Part shown: piece by piece, positions 1 through 12,849 of the stretch
How the letters are laid out: every line of letters begins with the position of its first letter
Numbering within the stretch: the stretch's first letter is position 1
Assembly: GCA_020205615.1 (NCBI GenBank)
Contig: JAINUW010000154.1
Location: 248,001-312,000 of the forward strand
Source: Panax quinquefolius
Taxonomy: Eukaryota > Streptophyta > Magnoliopsida > Apiales > Araliaceae
Direction of reading: 5' to 3'
Length of the DNA stretch: 64,000 nucleotides
Position numbers and translations under genes: made by a program
Notes under the pieces: model-generated
Seen by the model: only the letters and a program-made list of their open reading frames with translations
The model's database searches: none
What the model was told of the DNA's origin: nothing

Positions 1-178
1 ACAAATTAATCACCATTAATATAATTATTATTAAAATTCATCTCAAAATATCAAAAGTTATTAAAAATAACTTAAAATATTTTCTTATACCATAATATAA
101 TTTTTCATAATTTTCATGTATTAAAATCATTTTTAAATAATTTATTTAATAATATAATTAAATAAATTAAATACCTTT
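1..178 (-). mobile_element. LTR fragment (stack level 2), left piece
   Basis: This is very AT-rich non-coding sequence. It belongs to the same LTR as 31927-34238: the 31.7 kb insertion at 179-31921 is flanked by CCTTT on both sides, so these bases were once joined to 31927 onward. The other end of this LTR lies left of the window. The strand is inferred from the TGTGACAACCC start seen on the minus strand at 34238. Confidence 0.6.
174..178. repeat. Target-site duplication CCTTT (left)
   Basis: CCTTT directly precedes the TGTGACG start of the giant-LTR array and is repeated exactly at 31922-31926 after its TCTCACA end. A perfect 5 bp direct repeat is the integration footprint of an LTR retrotransposon. 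Confidence 0.85.
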
Positions 179-1774
179 TGTGACGCCCCCAAAATAGGTC
201 CACACAACCCATTACGAGTCATGAGGATATCATACTATAAAAATCAAATACAAACTTCATTTATACAATTGTTGAGCTGTCAAATGCGAGAATTAACCAC
301 AATTAAGCGCATGAGTTTTAATACAAATGTATGTAACTCTCATGGTGCCTCGACCACAACCTTACAATGGTACTTTACATAAAAGTACAGTAAAAACTAA
401 TTTAGAAATTAAAATCTTTGGGAAGTGCTCAAGGAAACTTTTATATGGGAGGGAGGCCGTGCGTACAGGTTATGATAGATATCATATGTCCACGTAATTA
501 TCCTTGGTTGACCAAATAGACCCCCAAAGAAAATGAGAAGATTACTATCATGTTCTTTCCAAAGGCGAGTCTTCCTCGACATATAATTATCTCCACATGC
601 TGCGCAATTGAAAATTATATTTCAACCAAACTCCAAGATCATATAGGTAAGTTTCGTAGATATACTCAAGAAGTGGATGTGCACAACCCTGTCTTATGAT
701 AACACGAGGTTGTATGCCATTAGACATCTTGTATGATAGTGACAAAACACCCTTCCAAAGTTGGGTTCACCTCACCCTATTTGGTTCACCAAAATTAAAT
801 ATCAAATGACGTATACAATACGACACACTTATCTAAAGTTCTCAATAAAATTATTTCCATACTATTTAGGGAGAACCTCAACAGCTATAGACCATCGTTC
901 TATTCTCCTGTTACCCCCGCTCAACCCAGCTACACTCTTATTACCTGAAAGGAATTGTGAAGCAAAAAGGGTGAGCACAAGTAGCCCAGTAAAGAATATC
1001 ATGACTAAAGATAATATACATCATCAATAGCCTTCATTAGTAATAAATCTGAGATTTAGAACATATGGTAGATGATAAAACTTTTTAACCATAGTTGCAG
1101 CGGAATGAACAATCCATTAGAAGAGTCAAATAGACCATCAGGTCTATTATCTTCTCCATGTTAAAAGACCACCAATAATGATTTATCCCTGTAACATCAA
1201 TCAACAATTCCTGTCCACAATCATATGAATAACTCATAATCATAATTGTGATTCTAAATTCCTCTTCGCACCAAGTGCGAAGATAATTTTCATCACCTAT
1301 CTTCACTTGGAACATCAAAAATCATGGTTATACCAAATCACAATTCCTGCTCATAATCATACTAATAAATTCATCTTTGCACTATGGCCAAAGATATTCA
1401 TTAACAATTCATCTTTGCACTACGTGCCAAAGACATATAACTCGTATTTTAGAAGAGTTAAGTAGAGCATGATATCTACTATCTTTACTTAATTAAAAGT
1501 GTATAATCAATATGTTATCACGAGACTCGATTTTAATAAATAATCCACATCATCGAATCATCCCTGCACTACGGCCAAGGATATTCATATAATCGTCAAT
1601 TGTCATGATTATACCGAATAATTCCTGGTTATAATCATACCAATAACTGTCCATCAATGCACTACGGGCCAATGAGGACTTTTACCACATCATCTATAAC
1701 ATTACGGGTCATGATTATACCGAATGATCTTTAGTCATAATCATACCAATAAACAGTTCATATATGCATATAAG
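179..1774 (-). mobile_element. Giant LTR copy A, 3' portion (left piece)
   Basis: The piece begins TGTGACGCCCCCAAAATAGG on the plus strand and matches the starts of LTR-B (20457) and LTR-C (25116) over its whole length. It includes short repeated units around CACTACGGCCAAAGATATTC at about 1370-1680. It is cut at 1774 by the Athila insertion and resumes at 17479. It lies downstream of the inferred transcription start, so it is R/U5-type sequence. The reading frames at 761-1030 and 1085-1318 recur as equally non-functional frames in LTR-C, so they are repeat by-products. Confidence 0.85.
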
Positions 1775-3354
1775 TGATAAGTGGGTTTTATACCTACTTA
1801 TTGGATATCAATTTACGCGAACTATGCCCATCTCAAGTACATTTTAGTGTGTTTTTAGTTACATTTCATAATATTTTGCATTGCATATACTGAGAACTCC
1901 TTTGGTGTAAAAGTGTAGGATATGGCATAACTTGGAGATGGTAGATGTCATGTGATCAATGAAGGCACAACATGAGGATCGAGTGGAGCAAAGAAACCAA
2001 GCATTGGTGGATAAAAGAATGAGCAGCAGGACAAGAATGAGCAGCAGGAAAAAGCAATAGCAAAGCAATGACGTAACACGAAACAAAACTATGAAGTCGC
2101 GGTCGGCGCGACTACTGAGATAAACTTCGGCGGCATGCGCGATCAATCGGATGGACCAGACTCTACACACACGCGCCCGCGCGATGATTACAAAGGGGAA
2201 GCCCGCGCCCGCATTTGACACCTGATGTTGCTGATCTATTTTATTTTAATTTTTAAATTTGAAGAGTTGTAGTTGGTTAAAAAACAATTTCTGGTTGGTA
2301 CCAAACGTATTATTCAGTAGTTTTTACGTGTTTTTGGTATTAGAACTAGGGTTTTACACTTTGAGAGATTTCCAATGTAAAACTAAGCCAAAACTTCATA
2401 TCTTCCACTTCTTCTTTGGATTTTCAATCATTGTGGATGAACTATTGTTACTTTACTGGATTTTAGTGTGGATTTTAACGTAACTACTGGATTGTAATCA
2501 GCAATTGGGCTTGATCGATTCTAGCTTTTCTCTTTCAATTGTTTACTTATTATCCATGTATTGCTTTGATCCCATAATAGCTTTTGGTCCAGTCATGAGC
2601 TAAAATCCATTATGGGATTCTAACGGATTTTAATATGTAGTTTAATTGCATGCTTGACTGCTGAATTATTTTGCGTATCATAAGGAATTTCTATCATGGT
2701 TGTTTTGCATATATGAATGATTGATCACCATTCATTTTAGGTACTTGTATGGAATTGAAAATAACATGCGAGTATGGATTATAATCATGATAACATGCGT
2801 ATATGAGGTTGTTTTGTGTAGTTTTGTATTTCGTGACTCAGATAGACATATATTGTTTCACCGTATGAGTTAATGTAAGGGCTTGTGATTAAATTCGATA
2901 AGGGTGTAATTTCACATAGAAATATATATGAAATTGGTTTTATTGATGATTACATGATGTCTATTGTATGTGGATGTTATGTGAGTAGGTCGTGATACAT
3001 TGAAAAATGGTTATGTCTGCTTTAGTGCTGTTAGCTACTTTTATGTGATACGTGAACAATCTTGCATGATGGTGGTAGTTAGATGAACTATTAAATGAAG
3101 TTAGGATCCCATTATTTCCAGATTTGATTTATTACATTATTATTCTTGTTTTAGTTATCCTTTGTGTTTAGAATAATTCACAATTATAAGCATTAGATTA
3201 AGCATATAAAAATATTAATTTAGTTGATGCATAATAGTTTAATTTAGTCATCTTTCTCCGTGGATCGATACTCGACTTACTTTGTACTGCTTGTTGACAC
3301 ATGTATGCTTGCATGAGTTAGAGCTCTTTTGTTAGAACTAAAAAAGAGGAAACA
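1775..3354 (+). repeat. Athila 5' LTR
   Basis: This 1,580 bp LTR starts TGATAAGTGGG and ends GAGGAAACA. It aligns along its length with 15961-17473. It is about 67 bp longer than the 3' LTR, mostly because it keeps a GC-rich stretch at about 2098-2215 that is shortened in the other copy. Many differences are transitions of the type left by deamination of methylated cytosine. The frames at 1859-2221 and 2259-2483 recur in the 3' LTR and are not genes. Confidence 0.9.
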
Positions 3355-3360
3355 AGTTTT

Positions 3361-3378
3361 TGGCCCCGTTGCCGGGGA
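3361..3378 (+). other. Athila primer binding site (tRNA-Asp)
   Basis: TGGCCCCGTTGCCGGGGA follows the 5' LTR after six bases. It is the complement of the 3' end of plant tRNA-Asp except for one C in place of G at the fifth base. This is the usual primer of Athila elements. Confidence 0.85.
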
Positions 3379-3536
3379 AAGGCGTTTAAATTTAAATAAT
3401 TATCATCAACTTTAAGCTATATTGTATGACTTAGACAAATCTAATCTTATCTTATCTTATCACATCTCTATTTTTGTTTTTGTTTTTGTGTTAGGTACTA
3501 GTATAATTTTTATGCACACGATCATCCAACTCAAAC
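3379..3536 (+). other. Athila untranslated leader
   Basis: AT-rich non-coding leader between the primer site and the gag remnant. Nothing else is recognisable in it. Confidence 0.6.
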
Positions 3537-5440
3537 TTGATACCAGCACAGGATAATATTAACGGAAGAGGTTGGAAAGTGAGTGTGCGAAGAAATTTGC
3601 AAGCACAGTTAGAGGATACTACATCTAGTATGACAGAAGAACAGAGAGTAGAGCAAAGAGAAGAGCACCGGGCTATAAGAGATTATTCCATGCCGAACAT
3701 TAATGGACTACAATCAAGCATAGTCAGACTGGCGATAGCAGTAAATACTTTCGAGATTAAACGGGCACTATTTAGATGGTTCAGAATTCAGTACAGTTTG
3801 GGGGTGCTACTACAGATGATCCGAATAAACACCTATTGAGCTTTATTAAGATTTATGAGACATTCAGATACAACGGGGTGATGGAGGATGCTATTAGACT
3901 GAGGTTGTTTCCATTCTCTTTGAGGGATAAAGCAAGGAGTTGGCTTCATTCTTTGCCTTCTGGATCAATTACTACATGGGAGGACTTAGCACAAAAGTTC
4001 ATAGCCAAGTTTTTCCCAATGGCTAAGACGGTGAAGATGAGGACAACAATCTCTCAGTTTGAGCAACAATAGGGTGAATCCTTATACGAAGCTTGGGAGA
4101 GATATAAACAGATGTTACGGAAGTGTCCACATCACGGTATGCCAGACTGGATGGTGATCAACATGTTTTACAATGGATTGGGATGGCAGTCTAGACCGAT
4201 TGTAGATGTAGCTGCAGGAGGGGCATTATGGGCAAAGAGCTATGACGAGGCCTATAACCTCATTGAAACAATGGCAACAAACGATTTTCAGAACCCTACA
4301 TCTAGAATGCCACAGCCCAAGGTTGCAGGTTTGTTGGAAGTGGATGCTATTACGCAGTTGTCGGCATAGATGGAAACTATGGCAAAGAAAATAGATACAG
4401 TGGAAGAGAGCAAAGCGAAAACAGTTGCCTTCATATGTGAGATCTGTGCGGGGTCGCACTCGACAGACCAATATACTATCAGCTTGGAGTCGGTATAATA
4501 TGTGAGCAATTACAGGAAAGACGAAGGACAGTTTCATAACACATACAACCCCAACAACAGCAATCATCCAAACTTTAGGTGGTCAAATAACGAAGGGAAT
4601 CAGACAGAATTAGTTTCAGCCGAATCAATAATTTCAGCCACAGTTTACACAAAAACCACTGTTTCTGCCGAGATTTAATTAACAACAACCACATCACACT
4701 CCAGTTGCACCTCAGCAAGAGAAGAAATCAGAAATGGAGGAGATGATGATGAAGTACATGGCAAACACGAAGGTTATGATCAAAAGCCAAGCAGTGGCTA
4801 TTAAAAATCTAGAAACTCAGATGGGGCAAATGGCGAGCATGCTTAACAACAGGACCCAGGGTTCATTGCCAAGTAATACGGAAGCAAATCCACGAAGAGA
4901 CGGGAAGGAACAGTGTCAAGCGATCACATTAAGGTCTGGGAAAAATATTACAGGAACTGAGCATCGCGCGCTCGCGCCTTATTGTACTGAGGAGGCCGCG
5001 CGGCCGCGCGAGGTTGAAACAAGACCTGAATAGAAAGAAAATCTGGAAAATTCTGAGGTACAACATGAAGAGAAAGATAAAGCAGGTTCAGAGGAGAAGC
5101 TTAAGAGTACAGTACCACTAGTTCACCCTCTGGTTCTGTATCCACAGAGATTGAACAAGCAGAGGGAAGATAAGCAGTTCAGCAAGTTCTTGGAGGTCTT
5201 TAAAAAGCTGCAGATCAACATACCTTTCGTGGAGACATTGGAATATATGCCAAGTTATGAAAAGTTTATGAAAGGTATATTGTCAAGGAAGAGGAGATTA
5301 AACGAGTTTGAGACCGTGGCCTTGACAAAGGAATGCAGTGCAGTGCTTCAACGTAAATTACCTCCAAAGTTGAAGGATCCTGGGCAGTTTCACAATTCCA
5401 TGTACGATCGAGAAGATGAGTTTCAGAAAGTGTCTATGTG
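3537..5440 (+). pseudogene. gag: Athila gag (capsid/nucleocapsid), degenerate
   Basis: Gag forms the retrotransposon particle and packages its RNA. Pieces are spread over several frames. An N-terminal part begins near 3537. A retrotransposon gag core lies at 3776-4369, with PFSLRDKARSWLHSLP and TWEDLAQKFIAKFFP, the conserved capsid region. A CCHC-type knuckle (CEICAGSHSTDQY) lies near 4430-4470, where the last cysteine is replaced by tyrosine. A glutamate/lysine-rich linker follows. An ITLRSGK motif near 4923-4943 is typical of Athila. The C-terminal part is at 5151-5441. In-frame stops at 4070-4072, 4367-4369 and 5031-5033 and several frameshifts make it non-functional. Confidence 0.88.
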
Positions 5441-5763
5441 ATTTTGGGGCAAGTATAAATTTGATGCCCTTGTCAGTATCCAACCTGTTGGGATTGCCGG
5501 CTCCAAGGCCAACAAACATTTTATTACAACTAGTTGACAGATCCATCACGTATCCATGGGGAATTGTTGAAGATGTATTGGTGAAAGTGGAAAAATTTAT
5601 CTTTCCGGCGGACTTCATCACTCTGGATTACGAGGAAGATAAAAGTATACCAATCATACTGGGGAGATCATTCTTTGCCACAGGAAGGACTTTGATAGAT
5701 GTGCAAAAAGGGGAACTCACTATGCGTGTACATGATCAGGAGGTCACCTTTAATGTCTTCTAG
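5416..5763 (+). pseudogene. Athila aspartic protease domain
   Basis: The protease cleaves the gag-pol polyprotein. The active-site region reads [14 protein letters not shown]. The catalytic aspartate and the GAS triad are kept, and the downstream [17 protein letters not shown] motif is the conserved flap/C-terminal region. The frame overlaps the end of gag in another phase and ends at a stop at 5761-5763. A downstream stretch (5767-6135) continues in the same phase with no domain I recognise. This is a piece of a broken gag-pol frame, not a separate gene. Confidence 0.88.
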
Positions 5764-5766
5764 GCA

Positions 5767-6135
5767 ATGAAGTTCCCAATAGATGAAGAAGATTATTTCA
5801 GAGTTGATTTGGTGGACCATGTCTTACATGATGAAGTTGAGAATCTGGTGAATTATGAACCGTTGAAGAGTGTAATTGCTGAAAATTCAGATTTGGAGGA
5901 CGAAGAATGCGATGAACTTGTGCAATATTTGGATACCACTCCAAAATTCAGAAAATTTAGAACACCTGTCGAGCCATTGACGAAAGCTGAAGAGTCATCG
6001 ATAAAATTAAAGCCATCTCTTGAGACACCTCTAGAGCTTGAATTAAAACCACTTCAAGATCATCTCAGGTACGCATTTTTAAATAAAGATTCAAAGCTAC
6101 CTGTGATTATTTCTTCTGCACTAACATCTTTTTAG
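5767..6135 (+). pseudogene. Athila protease-RT linker
   Basis: An acidic stretch of about 120 codons joins protease to reverse transcriptase. It continues the protease phase after a single stop. The end (KPLQDHLRYAFLNKDSKLPV) is the pre-RT segment common in Athila polyproteins. It closes with a stop at 6133-6135, after which the same phase resumes. Confidence 0.75.
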
Positions 6136-6143
6136 GAAGAAAA

Positions 6144-6953
6144 ATGCTACGAGTGCTTAGAGAGTTCAAATCAGCTATTGGATGGACCATAGTAGATATC
6201 AAAGGGATCAACCCTTCGTTTTGCATTCATAAGATCCTGATGGAAGATGGGAGTAAGCCGTCAGTTGAGCAACAAAGAAGACTTAATCCGATAATGAAAG
6301 AAGTGGTCAAGAAAGAGGCACTGAAACGGCTGGATGCAGGAATAATTTATCCGATTTCAGACAGCTCATAGGTGAGCTCAGTGCAGTGTGTACCAAAAAA
6401 GGGTGGTATGACCGTCGTGACTAATGAGAATAATGAGTTAATTCTAACATGAACAGTGACGGGGTGGACAGTCTGCATGGACTACCGCAAGCTCAACAAA
6501 GCTACGAGGAAAGATCATTTTCCACTACCATTCATTGATCAGATGTTGGACAGATTAGCAGGTCATGAGTACTATTGCCTTCTCGATGGATATTCGGGAT
6601 ACAATCAAATTGTGATAGCTCCAGAAGACTAGGAAAAGACAACCTTCACATGTCAATACGACAATTTTGCTTTCAGAAGGATGTCCTTCGGGTTGTGCAA
6701 TGCTCCAGCCACCTTTTAGAGCTACATGATGGCTATATTTTCAGATATGGTGGAGCAAAATGTGGAGGTTTTTATGGATGATTTCTCAGTTTTCGGGGAC
6801 TCGTTTGATTTATGCCTTGAGAATTTGATTATGGTTTTGAAGAGGTGTGTGGAGACCAAATTTAGTGCTGAATTGGGAAAAGTGCCATTTTATGGTACAA
6901 GAAGGAATCATACTGGGACAGAAGGTTTTGAAGAAGGGACTCGAGGTGGATAG
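6144..6953 (+). pseudogene. Athila reverse transcriptase, broken
   Basis: Reverse transcriptase copies the element RNA into DNA. The pre-RT segment and first motifs (VVKKEALKRLDAGIIYPISDS) occupy 6144-6371. They are followed in the same region by CMDYRKLNKATRKDHFPLPF, LLDGYSGYNQI, FRRMSFGLCNAPATF and the catalytic FMDDFSVFG (metal-binding aspartates near 6777-6782). Stops at 6369-6371, near 6630 and near 6718 and a frameshift after about 6890 destroy the frame. A short insertion of unrelated-looking sequence at about 6405-6455 interrupts motif spacing. Confidence 0.9.
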
Positions 6954-7560
6954 GGCTAAGCTGGAAACTATAGAGAACTTGCCACCACCTACTTCAGTAA
7001 AAGGTGTTCGCAGTTTTCTGGGACATGCAGGTTTCTACCACAGATTCATCAAGGACTTCTCCAAGATAACTAAACCACTATGCAGTTTATTGGAGAAGGA
7101 TGCACAGTTTAATTTTGATGAGGCTTGCGTGTCAGCATTTGAGCATTTAAAGAGGAAACTAACATCAGCACCAGTGATTACTGCACCTAATTGGGATTTG
7201 CCATTTGAGCTGATGTGTGATGCCAGTGATTACGCTGTAGGGGCTGTTTTGGGGCAGAGGAAGGAAAAGATATTTCATGTGACTTATTATGCCAGCAAGA
7301 CCTTTACAGATGCATAGTTGAACTACACCACCACCGAGAAAGAGTTATTGGCAGTGGTGTATGCCTTTGATTAATTTTGAGCAGATCTGATTGGCACAAA
7401 GGTGATTGTGTACATGGATCACGCTACAATTTGACATTTAGTGGCAAAGAAGGATACAAAGCCCCGATTGATCAGATGGATTTTATTATTACAAGAATTT
7501 TATTTGGAAATTAAGGACAGAAAGGGCACTGAAAACTAAGTGGTGGCCACTTATCGCAAC
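6954..7560 (+). pseudogene. Athila RT connection and RNase H domain, broken
   Basis: RNase H removes the RNA strand during reverse transcription. The connection region (RSFLGHAGFYHRFIKDFSKI) lies near 7010-7065. The RNase H core follows, with first aspartate in LMCDASDYAVGAVLGQ, glutamate in TEKELLAVVYAFD after a stop at 7315-7317, and a later aspartate in YMDHATI near 7413-7433. More stops follow in this last part. Three of the catalytic acids can be seen although the frame is disrupted. Confidence 0.87.
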
Positions 7561-8868
7561 TAGAGAATCCGGAAAGGAAGGCAGACGATAAAGTTATAAT
7601 CAATGAATCCTTTCCAGATGAGCAGTTGTTTGTGGTGAAAGGGGAAGTGACATGGTTTGCAGACTACGCGAACTATTTGGTGAGTAAGATGGTACCTTCT
7701 GACTTGGTGGGGTATCAAAAGAAAAAATTTCTGCATGATGTCAAATGGTATATATGGGATGAGCCTTATTTGTTTAAACAGTGTTCTGATCAAATGATAA
7801 GAAGGTGTATTTCGTATAGCGAGACCGAGGGGATTTTGCAGAATTATCATTCTTCGGTATATGGGGGTCACTATGGTGGAGAAAGAACAGCGGGTAGAGT
7901 ACTACAAGTGGGATTTTACTAGACGACAATTTTTAAGGATTCATACAGTTTCGTCCAGAGGTGTGACAGATGTCAGCGAGTGGGAAACATCTCAAAAAGA
8001 AATGAAATGTCGTTGAATTTGATCTTTGAAGTAGAAATTTTTGATGTCTGGGGGATTGATTTCATGGGACCTTTTGTTTCCTCTTGAGAAAATCTATACA
8101 TCTTGCTCGCAGCAAACTACGTGTCAAAATGGGTAGAAGTGGCCGCTCTCCCGATAAATGATGCTAAGGTAGTCCTTCGGTTTTTACACAGAAGTATCTT
8201 CAAAAGGTTTTGGACTCCTAGGGCCATCATTAGTGATGAAGGCAGTCATTTCTGCAACAGGAAGTTTATCAGCGTTATTGGCCAAGTATGGGGTGCACCA
8301 TCATGTTACTAAAGCTTATCACTCGCAGACGAATGGCCAAGCTGAAGTGTCCAATCGAGAAGTTAAAAGAATCCTGGAAAAAGTGGTGAATCCCACAAGG
8401 AAGGATTGGTCGCTAAAGCTGGATGATGCAGTGTGGGCATATAGGACTGCCTACAAGACTCCACTGGGCATGTCACCTTTCCAGTTAGTATATGGCAAAG
8501 CCTGTCACCTTCCTATGGAGCAAGAGCATAAGGCATATTGGGCAATTCAGAAGCTCAATTTTGATTTAAAAGCTGCATGGGAGAAACGCCTACTCCAACT
8601 TAATGAGGTGGATGAATTCAGATTACAGGAGTATGAGAATTCAAAGTTGTATAAGGAGAAGGTGAAGAAATGGCATGATCGCAAGATCATAGAAAGAACA
8701 TTCGAACCGGGGCAAAGAGTTTTGCTTTTTAACTCCAGAATTAAACTTTTTCCCGGAAAGCTGAAATCAAGATGGTCAGGGCCATTTACAGTGAAGACCA
8801 TCTTTCCGTATGGTGCGATTGAAGTATTTGATAAGTTTCTGAACAAACCATTTAAGGTGAATGTGTGA
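7561..8868 (+). pseudogene. Athila integrase, broken and split
   Basis: Integrase inserts the element DNA into the host genome. The N-terminal HHCC zinc-binding part is visible at about 7845-7970 (YHSSVYGGHYGGERT, then RCDRCQ). The catalytic core has the first aspartate in WGIDFMGPF, the second in IISDEGSHF and the glutamate in NGQAEVSNREVKRILEK. A GPY/F-type C-terminal part (SRWSGPFTVKTIFPYGAIEVFD) follows at about 8770-8830. Stops near 7920 and 8086 and a frameshift near 8280 break it. The frame is then cut at 8863 by a solo LTR, and its tail lies at 12850-12928. Confidence 0.92.
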
Positions 8869-11029
8869 CACCCCCAAAATAGGTATACATCACCCATCTT
8901 GAGCCGCCAAATACATGGTACAAAATATAAATAAAAACTTAATTATACAACTGTCGTGTAAAATACTACAAAACATAGCTGAGAGTTTAAACAAGAATAT
9001 GCCTTCTAGACAATATCCAGTCTCAAATAGAGTCCTCAGTACATTTATTATCACACTATTTTACAGAATAGTGAGGACTACTAATACACCATCTCAGACC
9101 ATCACTCCGTTCCCCGACTAGTCCCAACTACGTTCTAATTTCCTGAAGAGAACAGTGAAAGAAAGGGTGAGTTCAACTAGCCCAATAAGAAATATTATGA
9201 CTAAGATAATGCAGAATAAATTATCATTGGTCTTTAACAATGTTAAACTGATAAAAAACAATAGACATCATGTTTAACTACAGCGGAACAAGCAATCCAT
9301 TAGAAAAGTCAAGTAGAGAATAAAATCTACTATCTTTTATGATTTAAAATATTTTCATCAATTTTTATAGTTGAGACTCAGCTTAGTAAATAAACCACAT
9401 CATCGAATCATCCCTGCTCTACGGGCCAATGACATTCATTAAATTATCAATGGTCATGACTATATAGAATAATCCTTTGGTCATAATCATACCAAAATTG
9501 TCCATCAATGCACTACTACAGCCATCGTGGACTTTTACCACATCATTCGTCACATTACGGTCCTGATTACACCGAATAATCTCTAGTCATAATCACACCA
9601 AGTCCATCTATGCACGTAAGCCAAGGATGACTTTCATCATAATATAAGCATGAGAATGATGACAATGATATAAGCATTAATCAACGAAAACAAGGATAAA
9701 TATTAAAGACTTTAAATTTATCCAAATATTATCAATCACTTAATAAAATCATAATCTAATATTGTAAATATTATAACAATATTTTAATCACTTCTTAAAC
9801 TTATAAACAATTTATTTCAATTGTTTACACTTTACCAAATAATGCATTTAATCATTCAAAAATTCCATACTCATAAGATTTCATCACTAATGATCAAATT
9901 CCTTATCAAAAATCTGCATATACTCTATATAGGATTCCCAAGCCATAAATCCTATTTTCCAATTTTGTTACTTCACATAACATATTTAACTCATTTACTC
10001 ATAACTAGATCATTTTCATGAAAAATATCAAATCAGTCCCAAAAATATTTTTTTTCTGGGATTTAGCAGAATATAGTCCCATATTGAACATTTATTTTTC
10101 TCAAAATTTTTAAAATTCATTTACTATTTTTAAAAATTCAATTTCTAATTAATTCATTAAGAAATTAGCTACCTCAAGTTTAACTCAAGAAATTCCCAAA
10201 TGTTGGCAGGATCTTACACATGTTAACATGAGCTTCCAGTTTAAATTTCATGGTCATCGGAGTTATAGAACTCCGGTTATAGTGTTTTTTATCGAAAAAA
10301 CCTAAATATTGAAATAGTCATAACTTGCTCATTGTAAGTCGGAATGAGCTCATTTTTGGACAATAGGTACTTTATACCATATATTTTCATGTCCCAAAAG
10401 GCAAGAATTTTTCTCATAAATTAAGTGGCCGAAAATGCCCTTTTAAATTTTTGGACAATAGCTTTTTCCTAATTTGCAGCTTTTGACTCCTTTGCTAAAT
10501 TCAGTCCACACGAAAATCTACATCACCTTTTCTAGTTATTCCACTTGGATAAGTTAGAAAACTCATAGATCTAACTCTAGAACTTGACTACAAAAAAAAA
10601 TTCAAAATATAATAGGAGATATGGTCGATTGAATTTTATATTCCATTTTTACCAAAATCTGATTTTCAACCCTTTGTGATTTCCAAGAAACTTTTATGTT
10701 TTCACATAATAACCAACATAACTCATCATGACAATGACATAATAATTCAATAAAACAAGTTCAAGAATAAATTTTAAAGATTTATAGGTTAATTTATCTT
10801 GAGATCAATTACGTCCAAATTGTCAACATGATAATCCTTTTGGAGTAAAATTCAAGAATCTTTGAGAAGAATATTTCCATGAAAAGATCTTTGGATGAAG
10901 CGCAAATATCCAGGATATTCTACTAATTTCATGTAGTATAGAAGCCAAAACTTTAACCCAACCGAGTATAATAGAATATATGAAATTGCAAATGGATTTT
11001 CACCGCCATGCGATAATCCACGTATCTGA

Positions 11030-11470
11030 GATCATTTCCACAATTTAATAAGGAATGAATACAAAAGATCATTCACCATGCATGTGGTAATCCACATAGA
11101 TGAGTTATTCCAATGAATAATAAAGAATGGAATAATAGAAGGATTCACCATGCATGCGATAGATCGCATGCATAAAAGTTATTCCCAAATGTAATAATAA
11201 ATAATGGAACTCAGTCCCGTAGAACGCGCATGAGCAGAATATTCTCGACGAATAATAAATAAAGGAACCATGTTCGGCGTAAATGCACAGACAAGATATT
11301 CCGACAGAATAATAAAGAATAGAATAATAGAAGAATTTCACCATGTATGCGGTACTTCGCATAAACAGGTTATTCCAACAGAATAACAAAGAATGGAATA
11401 ATTGAAGAATTTCACCATGTATGCGGTACTTCGCATAAACATGTTATTCCAACATAATAATAAAGAATAG
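11030..11470 (-). repeat. Minisatellite in solo LTR (AATAATAAAGAATGGAA units)
   Basis: About six diverged units of roughly 55-65 bp share AATAATAAAGAATGGAATAA and a core like CATGCGATAGATCGCATGC. The same array occurs in LTR-A, -B and -C. Translation of the minus strand gives the repetitive 11105-11389 frame (tyrosine/serine-rich), which is an artefact of the repeat. Confidence 0.8.
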
Positions 11471-11673
11471 GATAACAACTCTTACGAGTATTGAAAGAAA
11501 ATATTCTCTTCATGAATACGAAAGAATAATACCCCTTACCTTAGAAAGAAAGCGGATCTAGAGTAGTAGAGAGGTAGCGGATTTTTTCTTCTTCTTTCGC
11601 TTCTATAATTTCTCTCTATAATAATTGCTCTATAGCTTTAGTGAATTGGTGAGAAATGAAGGAAGAATGAGCT

Positions 11674-11685
11674 TCTATTTATAGG
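11674..11685 (-). promoter_or_regulatory. TATA box of solo LTR
   Basis: The minus strand reads CCTATAAATAGA, followed downstream by a pyrimidine/purine-rich leader. The same element sits at the same place in all related LTRs here, so it is the probable U3 core promoter. Confidence 0.6.
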
Positions 11686-12849
11686 AAAATATAGTTTTGA
11701 TAATTGCACGTTTTTGGGCTCAAAATATTACAGTACAATACCTCCGACTTTTCTTTCATTTTTAATTTAGTCGTGCAAGTATTATCAAACTTACACCACC
11801 TCCCCTGATAGTAAATCATGTGATTCAATAGTTCAATTATGTGAATCAATAGTTATAATCATGTTAAAATACGAATTACAGTATAGTACCTCCATCTATA
11901 CCTCCATCTTTAACTTAGTCATGAAAGTATTATCAATCTTGCACCAACTCCCCTAATAGTACATGAATGTGATTCAATACTACACACATGTGAACAAATA
12001 GTTATATAAGCATGTGAATAAGTAGAAATTAATTGCTCATTTATTCGATTAATTACCCGATTTATCAATATAACCCCCAAACATCAAATATCATCGGAAT
12101 AGATGTCGATTTCCACTAATACTAATAATCCCAACACAATGGAACTATCAAATTCATCTTTAATCAATACGAACTTATTCATCATTAATATTATAACTCA
12201 CAATATTTAACAACTAGGTCGTTCCCAGGAAAGAGGGGGCTTTCCGATAAGGATTTCTACTTATCAAGCGCAATTAGGTGACCAAACCTCTCCTTGACAG
12301 AACTTCTAAACATTGTAAATATTGCAATTTAATAATATGAATAACTTTGTCGTCTCAATTATTGAATTAGTAATATCACATATTATACAGATGATACTGT
12401 GATAATAATTGAATCAATAATATGAGAGATATGATGCAGTAGTTACTGTAGCAATAATTGAGAATAACTGAGTGACTTATCACGTAAACATCAGTAACCA
12501 ATATCGTGTGCTACTATGCAACCACGCGTATTACTATACTTTTACTACCGAGTAGTTCAACAGTTTTAACGGTAAAACTTCCGCCGTTATTTTCTTAAAA
12601 ATAATTCTGTTGTTTTATTACTACGATAATACTTCCGTTGTGGGTTCACCAATGATTGTGCCGTCGTATAGATATTCCTGACAAAAAGAATATTCCCCGA
12701 CTAAACGAATATTTTATAACAACTTACATACTTTGCAAAATTTATAAATACTACCCACAACTATAACATTATATCAAATTCATACCATAATATTAAAATA
12801 AATATTTCAAGAAATTTAAATCTTTATTCATAAAATTTGGGGTCTCACA

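Larger units (their letters stand above)
8864..12849 (-). mobile_element. Solo giant-family LTR inside the Athila integrase
   Basis: The 3,986 bp unit runs from TGTGACACCCCC to GGGGTCTCACA on the plus strand, the same end pair as LTR-A, -B and -C. It is flanked by GAATG (8859-8863) and TAATG (12850-12854), a 5 bp duplication with one mismatch. No primer site, polypurine tract or second LTR adjoins it, so it is a solo LTR left by recombination. Its left third differs from the array LTRs and is closer to the solo LTR at 25457-28046, whereas its right part matches the array LTRs, so it represents another subfamily. Read on the minus strand it carries a TATA box at 11674-11685. The frames inside (8915-9121, 9821-10021, 11105-11389) are not genes. 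Confidence 0.9.

Noticed and set aside
1085..1318. 77-codon minus-strand frame conserved at 28614-28847
   Set aside because: The conservation reflects duplication of the whole LTR. The third copy (21360-21600) lacks the frame and there are no protein features.
4226..4567. 113-codon minus-strand frame
   Set aside because: It is antisense to the Athila gag remnant and overlaps another frame. No independent support.
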